A DNA stretch of 64,000 nucleotides from Roseofilum casamattae BLCC-M143 (GTDB taxonomy: Bacteria > Cyanobacteriota > Cyanobacteriia > Cyanobacteriales > Desertifilaceae). Position numbers and translations under genes: made by a program. Positions within the stretch are counted from its first letter, which is position 1. Every line of letters starts with the position of its first letter. Below are positions 34,186 through 43,478 of the stretch, piece after piece. The stretch is from NCBI RefSeq assembly GCF_030068455.1, contig NZ_JAQOSQ010000006.1:1-64000 (forward strand), written 5' to 3'. The notes beneath the pieces were generated by a model that worked only from the letters and a program-made list of their open reading frames with translations, did not search any database and was not told the origin of the DNA.

Positions 34186-35268
34186 CTAACGATCGCGATC
34201 GCCCCATTGTTGCGGATTTAGCCAGCGAGCGATCAATCGCTGTAATTCCATTCTACGAGTTTGCCATCGGCGATCGCGCTCTTGCTGTTCTCCAGCAGAG
34301 AAACGACTTACGGGGGGTTGCCAAGTACTTTCTCCTGTCGTTACCGCATGACGGCGCGGAACAATTTTCGAGCCGTAAGTATTCGCCCAAACTTGCGTAA
34401 ACTCCGCACCGATTAACAAAATTTGTGCCGTAAAAAAGATCCACAATAACAAAATAACAAACGAACCAGCGGCCCCATAAAACGAGCGCACGCTGCTATG
34501 ACCCAAATATAAACTAATCAAAGATTTTCCTAAGGTAAACACGATAGAAGTCAGCGTCGAACCGACCCAAACATCCGCCCAAGCTACTCTCGCATCCGGT
34601 AAAATCTTGTAGATCGAAGCAAACAATAACATTACGACGAAAAACGACACGGAAATATCCGTCCAATACCAAATACTAAGACTCGTTGGTGCATCGACCC
34701 ATTGATGCAACCATTGGCTCACCCCAGCTAATACCGAACTCACCACCAAAGAAACTAACAATAAAAATCCAATGGCTAAAATCATTAATACTGATAACAC
34801 TCTCGCCCTGAGAAAATTTAAAATTCCTCGTTCCGGTTTCGGCGTCACTCCCCAAATAATGTTCAACGCAACTTTTAACTGAGCAAACACCGTTGTTGCA
34901 CCAAATAATAACGTTGCGATCGCAATTATCGTCGCCATTTGTCCCGACTGCGGTTGATAGCGTTCGCGAATCAACGTTTGAATCGAGTAAGCGGCTTCCG
35001 GACTGATAAACTGCTGTAACTGCAGAGTCAGTTGCTCTTGCGCCGCTTCTCGACCGATAACAAATCCCGCGACGGCCACCGCCAGAATCAAAATGGGGGC
35101 GATGGAAAATACCATATAATAGGCAAGGGCTGCCGCCAAGATCGGAATCCGGTCTCGGTGCCATTGCACGAAAGTTTGTTTGAGCAATCTCCAAACGGCG
35201 TAAATTGTCACGGTAATTATGGGAATAGCACCGAGTTTATTATAACGAGATCGCAGTGAACCATTCAC
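34186..35268 (-). CDS. YihY/BrkB-family inner-membrane protein
   Basis: 360 residues with about six membrane helices. The N-terminal RDRIPILAAALAYYMVFSIAPILILAVAVAGFV is the family signature, and the core continues through SLYLGHSSVRSFYGAAGSFVILLLWIFFTAQILLIGAEFTQVWANTYG. A charged C-terminal tail of ~70 residues is soluble. The family was once called ribonuclease BN by mistake; its actual function, perhaps efflux or envelope transport, is unknown. It is convergent with the sigma factor gene, and both neighbours end nearby. Confidence 0.9.
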   Translation of the reverse strand: MNGSLRSRYNKLGAIPIITVTIYAVWRLLKQTFVQWHRDRIPILAAALAYYMVFSIAPILILAVAVAGFVIGREAAQEQLTLQLQQFISPEAAYSIQTLIRERYQPQSGQMATIIAIATLLFGATTVFAQLKVALNIIWGVTPKPERGILNFLRARVLSVLMILAIGFLLLVSLVVSSVLAGVSQWLHQWVDAPTSLSIWYWTDISVSFFVVMLLFASIYKILPDARVAWADVWVGSTLTSIVFTLGKSLISLYLGHSSVRSFYGAAGSFVILLLWIFFTAQILLIGAEFTQVWANTYGSKIVPRRHAVTTGESTWQPPVSRFSAGEQQERDRRWQTRRMELQRLIARWLNPQQWGDRDR

Positions 35269-35342
35269 TTAAAGAACATACAGGTCGATTATCTAACTCG
35301 ACAATAATTAAAAATAAAAGAATCCTTAACCTTTGATGTGGC

Positions 35343-36539
35343 ATGTTCCAAAAGATGAGGCAAATTATTATAACTTGGCGGAAACAGGTTTTCTTAGCGA
35401 TCGCCATCGTGCTGTTGGCCATCGCGCCAACCCTATCTCAACCCACATCAGCTCAAGCACCAGCCAAGATAGAAGATATTCAAGAAATTCGCGGCGTGTG
35501 GCTAACTAATGTTAGTAGTGCTGTATTATACAGTCCTTGGGGGATCGAGCGCGCACTGTCTCAACTCGCAGAATTGAAATTCAATACTGTCTATCCCGTT
35601 GCCTGGAACCGGGGCGTGACATTTTATCCCAGCGAGACCGCAGAAAAGGCGATCGGTCGCAACCAAGATTTCACCTTAGGAGCATTGCGTCCGGGGAAAG
35701 ATACTCTCGATGAAATGATTTTCATCGGCCATCAAAAAGGGTTGCGCATTATCCCTTGGTTTGAATATGGTTTTATGGCTCCGCAAAACTCCTTACTCGT
35801 CAAACGCCATCCCAGTTGGCTCGCTCAACCGCGAAATTCTGTTGCTTTAACCCACCATGGAAAATACGGTCTCGAATGGCTCAATCCCCTTCATCCGGAA
35901 GTCCAACAATTATTAATCGATCTCATTGCCGAAGTTGTGACTCGATATGACGTAGACGGCATTCAACTCGACGACCACTTTAGCCTTCCCGTCGAACTCG
36001 GTTACGATCCCTTTACCACATGGCTTTATCAACAAGAACACCAGGGAGAAACTCCTCCGGAAAACTACGAAAATGCCGAATGGATGCGCTGGCGAGCGAA
36101 TAAACTGACGCAAGTAATGCAACGCATTCACGATCGCATCAAAGAAATTAAACCCGACTGCATTATTTCTCTTTCCCCCAACCCCCATCAATATGCCTAT
36201 CGCAAATACCTCCAAGATTGGCCGACTTGGGTTAATCAAGGACTCGTTGATGAAGTCGTCGTGCAAGTTTATCGCAGCGGTCTCGACAGTTTCCAGCGAG
36301 ACTTAAACCTGAATAACGATCTACTGACTAAGTTGCAACAAAAAATTCCCGTCGCCATCGGTATTTCTAGTGGAACCGTGCGTACTCCCATTTCCATTAA
36401 CTTAATTGAAGAACAAGTCAAAGCCGTGCGCGATCGCGGATTCGATGGCTTTTCCTTTTTCTATTGGGAAAGTCTGTGGGGATATATTACCCCAGAATCT
36501 CCTCACGTCCGCCGCCGAGGATTCGAGAACTTATGGTAG
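35343..36539 (+). CDS. Secreted glycoside-hydrolase family 10-like protein (DUF187 class)
   Basis: 398 residues. A signal peptide (VFLAIAIVLLAIAPTLSQPTSAQA) is followed by a TIM-barrel: EIRGVWLTNVSSAVLYSPWGIERALSQLAELKFNTVYPVAWNRG, IIPWFEYGFMAPQNSLLV, DGIQLDDHFSLPVELGYDP with acidic residues in the predicted active site, DCIISLSPNPHQYAYRKYLQDWPTWVNQGLVDEVVVQVYR, and DGFSFFYWESLWGY near the end. It probably acts on extracellular or periplasmic glycan. It faces the 1803-residue kinase convergently with 28 bases between. Confidence 0.86.
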   Translation: MFQKMRQIIITWRKQVFLAIAIVLLAIAPTLSQPTSAQAPAKIEDIQEIRGVWLTNVSSAVLYSPWGIERALSQLAELKFNTVYPVAWNRGVTFYPSETAEKAIGRNQDFTLGALRPGKDTLDEMIFIGHQKGLRIIPWFEYGFMAPQNSLLVKRHPSWLAQPRNSVALTHHGKYGLEWLNPLHPEVQQLLIDLIAEVVTRYDVDGIQLDDHFSLPVELGYDPFTTWLYQQEHQGETPPENYENAEWMRWRANKLTQVMQRIHDRIKEIKPDCIISLSPNPHQYAYRKYLQDWPTWVNQGLVDEVVVQVYRSGLDSFQRDLNLNNDLLTKLQQKIPVAIGISSGTVRTPISINLIEEQVKAVRDRGFDGFSFFYWESLWGYITPESPHVRRRGFENLW

Positions 36540-36567
36540 AAGGCGATCGCGATCGGCACGACCAAAC

Positions 36568-39500
36568 TTATGTTGGCAACGCGATCTTGAAAATGCTACC
36601 TCGACCCAACTCTGAGGTGCAAGCGATCGCACCTCCATGTTTTTCGGTAACAATTTGATGGGCGATTGCCATTCCCAAACCCGTCCCTTTTCCGACTCCT
36701 TTAGTCGTGAACCCTTGCTCAAAAATCTTGGTTTGTACTGCGGCTGACATGCCCATTCCATTATCAGCAATTTTAATTATCACCTGTGTTCCATTGTCAT
36801 TTAATTCTGTAGCAATCCTAATCTCATTTGAGGCAATTTTAATCTCGGCAAATTCTTTCCCTTCATTGCTTTCTTCTAAAGCATCGATCGCATTAGCCAA
36901 AAGATTCATAAATACTTGATTGATTTGTCCGGGATAGCATTGCACTCGGGGAATATCACCATAATCTTTAATAATTTTAATAGCAGGACGGTTTTCATTA
37001 GCTTTCAGGCGATATTTTAAGATTAGTAAAGTGCTATCAATGCCTTCGTGCAAATTAAAGTCAGTTGGTCTATCCATGTCCGTGCGCGAAAAGGTACGTA
37101 AGGAGGTGCTGATGTAGCGAATGCGATCGCACCCCACTTTCATCGAGGCAATCAAGTTAGGAAAATCTTCGGTAATAAAATCAGCATCTAGCTCTTCAAT
37201 TTCTGTGCCGATCTCTTCTGGAAGAGTAGTATTTTCTTGATAGAGGGCAAGGATATGAAGCAAATCTTGCAAATAGTCTTGAGCGACACTAATATTTCCC
37301 CCAATAAACCCGACAGGATTATTAATTTCATGAGCAACTCCTGCAACTAAATTACCCAATATTGCCATTTTTTCATTCTGAACTAATTGTAGTTGTGCTT
37401 CTTTTAAATCCTGCAGAGCTTGTTGAGCTTGTTGATACAACTTAGCATTTTCTAGGGAGATTGCAGCTTGCACGCAAAGAGCATCTAAAATTTCCACGCG
37501 ATCGCGAGTAAAAGCATCGGCAGTCAGGTTATTTTCTAAGTAAAGAATACCGATTAAATTTCCACGTTCGAGGAGAGGAAAACAGAGTAAACTTTGAAGA
37601 GGAGAGTTCAGTAAATAGCGATCGGCAGGGAATTGATCTTGTGCAGTTTCGGCATCTAAAAGAGTAGTTTCCGTAGTGTGTTGAACATAATTAATCAATC
37701 CGGAAGGTAAGTCTGGATAGTTTTCCAAGAGAATAGATTGATGTAAGACATCAAGTTTTAGCTCGCCATCTGAATCCGTGCGAGTAGCAATTGCTTCTAC
37801 CATTAATCTTCGTTCGTCAGTTAATAATAACGCGCCTTTTGTTGCTCCGGCATTTTCGAGAATAATCTTCATTAGGGTGGACAGCAGGCCCTCGAGTTCG
37901 ATCTCTCCTGATAGAGTTTGAGAGGCCTTTAATAATGAAGAAGAATCGAGAATTTCGGAAAAGTTGGTAATGTTTGTGGTTTGATAATGAGAATTATCGG
38001 GCAATTTAGGGAGGCTAGTACTTAAAGATAACGATTGACGATCGCTTTGCACAATTGGCTTTAACAATTGAGGGTAGCGTTGTTCGAGATCGTTTGTTTT
38101 TGCTTTCGCTCCCCATTGCGCATAACAATAATAGGCTTTTTGTAAATAGGTCTCAGCAATTATTGTCTTACCCCATTCAAGATAAAATTTGGCAGCGAGT
38201 TCGTTCGCTAGAGCTTCTTCTTGGATGTATTCATTTTCTTTAGCTCCGGCAATGGCACGATCGTAGGCATCGATGGCGGCGGCGCGATCGCCCAAAACCC
38301 GCTGTTTCTCAGCTTCGATCGCTTCCCATTTATGTTGGTAGTTCATGGGGGCACGAGCTGCCCAATGAGAAAATAGGGTTTGAATCTTGCCGATTCGTTC
38401 TTCGATCCGGGCTTGGGTTTCTCCGTCAGCATCTTGCCAAATTGCCAAGTGTGCCAGTGCTTCATAATACAAAAATACCGGATAAAAAGCGACGGACTTG
38501 AGGCTGACAAAATAAGGCTCGGCGGCTTCAGCATAGGCGATCGCTTCTTGCGGACGGTCAAACAAAATACAGAGCCACATCCGCAAGGTTTGGCACACCA
38601 TGATCGCTCCGACACTGTTTGCTTCATAATGTTGGGGCAATCGGGTTTCTAAATCGTAGGCTCGTCCCGATAAGCAATGAGGTTGAGGGGAACCTCCGAG
38701 TAAATTCAACGCGAATTGATACTGCATTTCCAATTGATCCAAGACAATTTTTGCCTTAGTTTTTCGGCAAAACTCTCCATAGATCTGAATTTTTTTTACA
38801 TACTCCGATAGAAAATTTCCAGTCAGTAATAAGCTACAACAGTAAACATTGGCGGCGAAACCCGCCGACTCGAAATCTCCTACTTCCAAGCCTGTTGTAT
38901 AGGCTTCCAAACAAGGTTCGATGCTATTTCTCTGATGCTCTTGCCACAAACTGATAAAGGTAAAAAAAGTCATCCAGATTTTAGATTTCAGAGTGCAATT
39001 GCCCGATTGCTCCAAATAATCTAGCCCCAAGCGACCAAATTGATATGCCCCATCCAAATCTTCGACGATATTGCCCAACAACAAGCCATAGTTCAGATAA
39101 GCATAAGCAGAAAAATCGCTATTGCCATGTTTCAAACAGAGTTGCATCTGTTGGGTGAGAATCAATGGAAATAAGTTAGGATTAGCATTGGCCGAGGCAG
39201 GAAAAATCAAGCATAAAAGTCGCAGTGTCGCGATTTTGATTTCATCTTCAATGGGAGGTAGCGCGAGTATCTCTGCAAAGGTATATTGCTCGCACATTTG
39301 TGCTGTTTGCGCCAAGGCCTTTTGAATGTCTTCTTGGCTTGGAAATTCGGGAAACTCGATGCCCAAGAGTGCCAAAATTTCCAGTCCTGCTGCGAGGGAT
39401 TGCGAGAATTGATTGCGAACCATTGAGGACTGAATTTTGATTTCATAGAGCTTGACCCGATCTAAAGGAGAGCGCGCGCGACTCATTGTCCTCTCGAGCC

Positions 39501-41979
39501 AATCCTCCATGGTTTCAAAATCCGATTGCAAATATGCAGCTTCAGTTGCGCCGGTTGCCAAGTTCAAGGTGAGTTGATAGTCTCTTGTCCAAGCAGCTTC
39601 CCCTAGCAATTGATAACCTTTGAGACAATAATCGAACATGGCCTGATAAGCTGTAGCATTCTTGGCTTTTTGAGCGCCGCGCCAGTTGAGTCGAGCCAGC
39701 TTATCTTTTTCCTCTTGGTCGGCGATCGATTCTGCTCCCAGATTCATCTGTCCGATAATATTGAACAGTGCTTGTTCCTGTTGGGATTCTGGCGTATTTT
39801 GCCATAACAACCGCCCAATTTTGAGATGACTTTCTTGTTTTTGTTCCTCGGAAATCAAAGAATAGGCAGCTTGTTGCACGCGATCGTGTAAAAACCGATA
39901 GCGTGCGGACAATAACTCAATTGAGGGTTCTAATTCTTCTCTGACGGTTGTCTCTTGGAATAGAGTATAGTTTTTGTCAATCGGTAAGATTAAACCCTCT
40001 TGCAATCCCTGCCATAGATCGCCGGCTGATTTAGCGATAGATTGTTGAGAAACGATCGCTAATGTTTCCAAATCAAATGAGTTACCAATACAAGCTGCTA
40101 GTTTTAAGATGTTTTGGGTAGGTACTGAAATTTTCTGTAATCGCTTTGCCATAAAATCTGCGACATTATCATTCAATGAAGCATCTCGTATTTTGTTCAG
40201 ATCGCATTCCCAGCAGTCATTTTTGGCATTAAATATGATTAAACTATCTTCATATAAACCCTTCAAAAACTGAGTGGTAAAAAATGGATTTCCTTTTGTT
40301 TTTTGATAGGTAAATTCTGTTAGAGGTCTAGCTGAAAGTCGATCGCAAATTAGTGTTTCTGCCACCCATTGATTAATTTGGTCTAAATCTAAGGATTTGA
40401 GAACAATGGTGGAAATTGCAGCTCCTGCTTCTTCTAATTCTGCCAAACTCAACATCAACGGATGGGCTGGAAATACTTCATTATCCCGATAAGCTCCCAA
40501 TAATAGCAAATATCCATGCTTACTATCGCCTATCAATACTTTTATCAAGTTCAATGATGCTGAATCTGCCCATTGCAAGTCATCGAGAAAGATGGTTAGA
40601 GGATGTTGTGGAACAGCCAATACGCCAATACACTTTTGCAGGAGCAAGTTAAAACGATTTTGTGCCGCATTACCTTCGAGTTCGGGAACTGAGGGCTGTC
40701 GGCCGACAATTGCTTCGAGTTCGGGAATGACTTCAATTAGAACTTGGCCGCTCTCTCCTAGGGCAGCAAGAATTTGCGTTTTCCATTCCTCCAGTTGGGC
40801 ATCAGATTCGCTCAACAGTTGTCTCATTAAGTCTCGAAATGCTTGCACGAAGGCAGAGAAGGGAATATTGCGATTGAATTGATCGAATTTTCCTTTGATA
40901 AAGTAACCGCGTTGGGCAATAATGGGTTTGTGAACTTCATTGACGATGGCAGTTTTACCAATTCCAGAAAAACCTGCTACCAATATCATTTCCGTTCTTC
41001 TTTCGCTTTCAGGGTTGGCAATGCGATCGAATGCCTCTAGCAAGTTTTGCACTTCTTTCTCCCGTCCGTAGAGTTTTTCAGGAATAAGAAAGCGATCGCT
41101 CCTATCCTGTTCTCCCAAGGCAAAGGCAGCTATTTTTCCCGTTGCGTCCCATTGCCTCAAACATTTTTCGAGGTCGTATTTCAATCCCAAAGCACTCTGA
41201 TAGCGATCTTCGGCATTCTTAGCCATCAACTTCATCGCGATCTCTGTCAGAGGTTTTGGTATCGATAACTGGTGACTGATTAAAGGAGGCTTTTTCGCAA
41301 TATGTGCGTGAACTAATTCCATCGGATCGTCAGATTCAAACGGCAATCGACCCGTTAGGAGTTGGTAGAATGTGACCCCCAGAGAATAAAAATCGCTGCG
41401 ATAGTCGATGCCTCGATTCATACGTCCGGTTTGTTCTGGGGATATATAAGCGAGAGTGCCTTCTAAAACATTAGGCGTTTGAATTCCTTGAATTTCTTTG
41501 GGCAGGAGAGAAGCAATGCTAAAATCTATTAACCTGACTTCTCGAGTTTCTGGATGAATTAATATATTGGCGGGTTTGAGATCTTTATGAATGACGCAAT
41601 TTTGATGTAATCGATCGAGAATTGCGGCGATCTGCAAGGCGATCGCTAAGAATTCGGCAGTCGCAATGGGGGCATCCTGAGAGTATTCCTCCAGAGAAAT
41701 TCCGCCAAAATCTTCCATAATGAGAACGTAGCGGTTCTCGTAGCGCTCGAGAGCAATGGGTTTGACGATGCCTTCCACGTTGAGATTTTTCGCGATCGCA
41801 TACTGGTGAGGAAAGTGAGCTAATTCGCTAAAGGAAGGATATTCCTTGCGCATTAATTTGAGCACGATCTGTTGAGCATTTTGGATATTTCGTCCGCGAT
41901 AGACAAGAGTGCGCTCGCTTTCATAGATAAGATTGGTAAACTCATAGCAGGGGATATTAGGCTGACTTGCTAACGACAT
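36568..41979 (-). CDS. Trifunctional Ser/Thr kinase - AAA ATPase - GAF - histidine kinase
   Basis: 1803 residues. Residues 10-280 are a Ser/Thr kinase with HKDLKPAN at 131-138 and DFS in place of DFG, a swap usual in this family. An AAA/NTPase follows, with Walker A AGFSGIGKT at 336-344 and Walker B TIFLDDLQWAD. The middle ~800 residues are helical, TPR-like repeats. A GAF domain lies near 1320-1480. A HisKA with H-box GNLVAGVAHEINNPVGFIGGN and an HATPase with N-box NLLANAIDALEES and G boxes (DNGMGM, GKGTGLGMAIAH) end it. This is the multi-sensor kinase class common in filamentous cyanobacteria. No dedicated response regulator is adjacent. A degenerate copy of its 3' end is just upstream. Confidence 0.92.
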   Translation of the reverse strand: MSLASQPNIPCYEFTNLIYESERTLVYRGRNIQNAQQIVLKLMRKEYPSFSELAHFPHQYAIAKNLNVEGIVKPIALERYENRYVLIMEDFGGISLEEYSQDAPIATAEFLAIALQIAAILDRLHQNCVIHKDLKPANILIHPETREVRLIDFSIASLLPKEIQGIQTPNVLEGTLAYISPEQTGRMNRGIDYRSDFYSLGVTFYQLLTGRLPFESDDPMELVHAHIAKKPPLISHQLSIPKPLTEIAMKLMAKNAEDRYQSALGLKYDLEKCLRQWDATGKIAAFALGEQDRSDRFLIPEKLYGREKEVQNLLEAFDRIANPESERRTEMILVAGFSGIGKTAIVNEVHKPIIAQRGYFIKGKFDQFNRNIPFSAFVQAFRDLMRQLLSESDAQLEEWKTQILAALGESGQVLIEVIPELEAIVGRQPSVPELEGNAAQNRFNLLLQKCIGVLAVPQHPLTIFLDDLQWADSASLNLIKVLIGDSKHGYLLLLGAYRDNEVFPAHPLMLSLAELEEAGAAISTIVLKSLDLDQINQWVAETLICDRLSARPLTEFTYQKTKGNPFFTTQFLKGLYEDSLIIFNAKNDCWECDLNKIRDASLNDNVADFMAKRLQKISVPTQNILKLAACIGNSFDLETLAIVSQQSIAKSAGDLWQGLQEGLILPIDKNYTLFQETTVREELEPSIELLSARYRFLHDRVQQAAYSLISEEQKQESHLKIGRLLWQNTPESQQEQALFNIIGQMNLGAESIADQEEKDKLARLNWRGAQKAKNATAYQAMFDYCLKGYQLLGEAAWTRDYQLTLNLATGATEAAYLQSDFETMEDWLERTMSRARSPLDRVKLYEIKIQSSMVRNQFSQSLAAGLEILALLGIEFPEFPSQEDIQKALAQTAQMCEQYTFAEILALPPIEDEIKIATLRLLCLIFPASANANPNLFPLILTQQMQLCLKHGNSDFSAYAYLNYGLLLGNIVEDLDGAYQFGRLGLDYLEQSGNCTLKSKIWMTFFTFISLWQEHQRNSIEPCLEAYTTGLEVGDFESAGFAANVYCCSLLLTGNFLSEYVKKIQIYGEFCRKTKAKIVLDQLEMQYQFALNLLGGSPQPHCLSGRAYDLETRLPQHYEANSVGAIMVCQTLRMWLCILFDRPQEAIAYAEAAEPYFVSLKSVAFYPVFLYYEALAHLAIWQDADGETQARIEERIGKIQTLFSHWAARAPMNYQHKWEAIEAEKQRVLGDRAAAIDAYDRAIAGAKENEYIQEEALANELAAKFYLEWGKTIIAETYLQKAYYCYAQWGAKAKTNDLEQRYPQLLKPIVQSDRQSLSLSTSLPKLPDNSHYQTTNITNFSEILDSSSLLKASQTLSGEIELEGLLSTLMKIILENAGATKGALLLTDERRLMVEAIATRTDSDGELKLDVLHQSILLENYPDLPSGLINYVQHTTETTLLDAETAQDQFPADRYLLNSPLQSLLCFPLLERGNLIGILYLENNLTADAFTRDRVEILDALCVQAAISLENAKLYQQAQQALQDLKEAQLQLVQNEKMAILGNLVAGVAHEINNPVGFIGGNISVAQDYLQDLLHILALYQENTTLPEEIGTEIEELDADFITEDFPNLIASMKVGCDRIRYISTSLRTFSRTDMDRPTDFNLHEGIDSTLLILKYRLKANENRPAIKIIKDYGDIPRVQCYPGQINQVFMNLLANAIDALEESNEGKEFAEIKIASNEIRIATELNDNGTQVIIKIADNGMGMSAAVQTKIFEQGFTTKGVGKGTGLGMAIAHQIVTEKHGGAIACTSELGRGSIFKIALPT

Positions 41980-42037
41980 AATTTTTGGCTCTGAGCTAAT
42001 TGAGAAAAATTATCAACTACTTCATTCTAAACCAAAC

Positions 42038-42112
42038 TCAGGAATTGGGGCATGCGATCGCACCACCATGTTTTTTTGTAACGATCTGGTGGGCGATCGC
42101 CATCCCTAACTC
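42038..42112 (-). pseudogene. Fossil 3' end of a second copy of the trifunctional kinase
   Basis: On the minus strand the stretch reads ELGMAIAHQIVTKKHGGAIACPNS and then stops, closely matching the end of the neighbouring kinase (GLGMAIAHQIVTEKHGGAIAC). By hand alignment, bases 42054-42115 match 36623-36684 at about 51 of 62 positions. Nothing upstream of it continues the kinase. It is a relic of a tandem copy lost by deletion or recombination. Confidence 0.7.
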
Positions 42113-42186
42113 CGTGGTAACACTTTAAACTGCTATATTTTCTTGATAAACGATCCCTTAGCTTCGTTGCAAACCCCATCTTAAAA

Positions 42187-42822
42187 ATGAAGTCCACTTT
42201 CTCCAACTTTGACGACTCCGATTTTTTGTCAATTACTGAATCCGGGTTTAGCTTCCGCTGGACTCTCTATACCCTCATCGGATTTGTACTCAGCCTGTTA
42301 CTGATTGAAGTTGGCGAACGGCCCGATATTGGTATTATTGAAGGACTCATCGGCGGTACGATTATCGGAATCGTGCAATGGATTGTTCTCCAGCCTTATC
42401 TCAAAGGAGCATGGTGGTGGATTATTATCAGCAGCCTCAGTTGGGCAATTATGGGATGGAGCGGTTTGGGGGCCATTGGATGGACTGCTCCCCGAACCTT
42501 AAGTCTTTCCCTACGCTTCTTCTACGGAATGCTTGAAGGCGCGCGCACCGGATTTATCCTCAGTGTGGGACAATATCTGTTGCTCTCTCGCCACGTTCCC
42601 TATGCCTGGAGATGGGTGTTTCTTAATACTTTCATCTGGGCGATTTCCCTCACCTGTGGATGGACGATTGGCGGATTGCTGCGGATTCAGTTCAATCAAT
42701 TTCTTGGAGATGTGGTCGGTTTAGGTTTGCTGTGGCTTTTGACCGCTGCCCTCAATAGCTTTGCCCTCAAGATGTTATTCACTTATCCGGACTCTTCCTT
42801 TAACGACCATAGATCCAATTGA
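42187..42822 (+). CDS. Integral membrane protein of unknown function
   Basis: 211 residues with about four to five hydrophobic helices (FRWTLYTLIGFVLSLLLIEVGE, GLIGGTIIGIVQWIVLQPYL, WWWIIISSLSWAIMGWSGLG, VFLNTFIWAISLTCGWTIGGLL). Gly-rich paired segments of the GxxxGxxQ-type recur, as in small cyanobacterial membrane proteins. No recognised catalytic motif. Its last 40 bases overlap the end of the convergent MBL gene. Function unknown. Confidence 0.75.
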   Translation: MKSTFSNFDDSDFLSITESGFSFRWTLYTLIGFVLSLLLIEVGERPDIGIIEGLIGGTIIGIVQWIVLQPYLKGAWWWIIISSLSWAIMGWSGLGAIGWTAPRTLSLSLRFFYGMLEGARTGFILSVGQYLLLSRHVPYAWRWVFLNTFIWAISLTCGWTIGGLLRIQFNQFLGDVVGLGLLWLLTAALNSFALKMLFTYPDSSFNDHRSN

Positions 42823-43478
42823 GTCAGTTGCTCGTAAGCCGAGGGAATGGCTCCTTTAGAGCGCAGCAACCCACTGTTGGCTCCCGGACAAATATACTCG
42901 AGAGTTTCTGGAGTAAACTCATCTAAAATTCGTTGCACGCTGGCCAGTTGTCGCCACCAGTGAAAGGTTTTGCTCGTGCGTAAGGGAGTGGGAGATCCTT
43001 GCCCATTGGGAAGCAAATGCCGGCCGGCGAACAAAATCCCGCCAAAAGCGCCATCGTAAAGACAAGACGATCCCGGTGAATGGCCCGGAGTCCAAAGCAG
43101 ACGGATTTGTTCGTCGGAAAAGGTAAATTCGTGCTGGAATGAGGTTACACTCAGGTGGGGCAAGAGATATGCTTCCTGTTCTTGAATGAGAATTTCGCAG
43201 TTAAATGCGCGGTGAATTTCACGAACATTGGCGATCGCCCCCCGATGACTCAGAAACAGGAACTGTACGCCACCTTGAGTTTGCAAAAATTCACGATTGG
43301 TCGAGTTCCAAGCAGGAGTGTCAATCAAAATATTGGCGGAATTTCCTACAATGAAATAGGACGTTCCTCCCAATGTTTCCCGATTGGGAGGAAAGGCAAA
43401 TCGATTCTCGAAAATCTGTTTCGGTGGTTTTGCCAACCGTTCTTGCTCCTGAGTATTTGCACTGTGTAACGATGTCAT
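42783..43478 (-). CDS. MBL-fold metallo-hydrolase (glyoxalase II-like)
   Basis: 231 residues. The MBL core is GTSYFIVGNSANILIDTPAW, then FLFLSHRGAIANVREIH in place of a full THxHxDH, then LLWTPGHSPGSSCLY, GILFAGRHLLP and YICPGANSG. The first metal site is therefore degenerate, like the ferredoxin-fused MBL at 13373. Family hydrolases cleave thioesters, phosphodiesters or lactones; here activity is uncertain. The ATG (43478) overlaps the ATG of the divergent site-2 protease by two bases within CATG. Confidence 0.8.
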   Translation of the reverse strand: MTSLHSANTQEQERLAKPPKQIFENRFAFPPNRETLGGTSYFIVGNSANILIDTPAWNSTNREFLQTQGGVQFLFLSHRGAIANVREIHRAFNCEILIQEQEAYLLPHLSVTSFQHEFTFSDEQIRLLWTPGHSPGSSCLYDGAFGGILFAGRHLLPNGQGSPTPLRTSKTFHWWRQLASVQRILDEFTPETLEYICPGANSGLLRSKGAIPSAYEQLTQLDLWSLKEESG

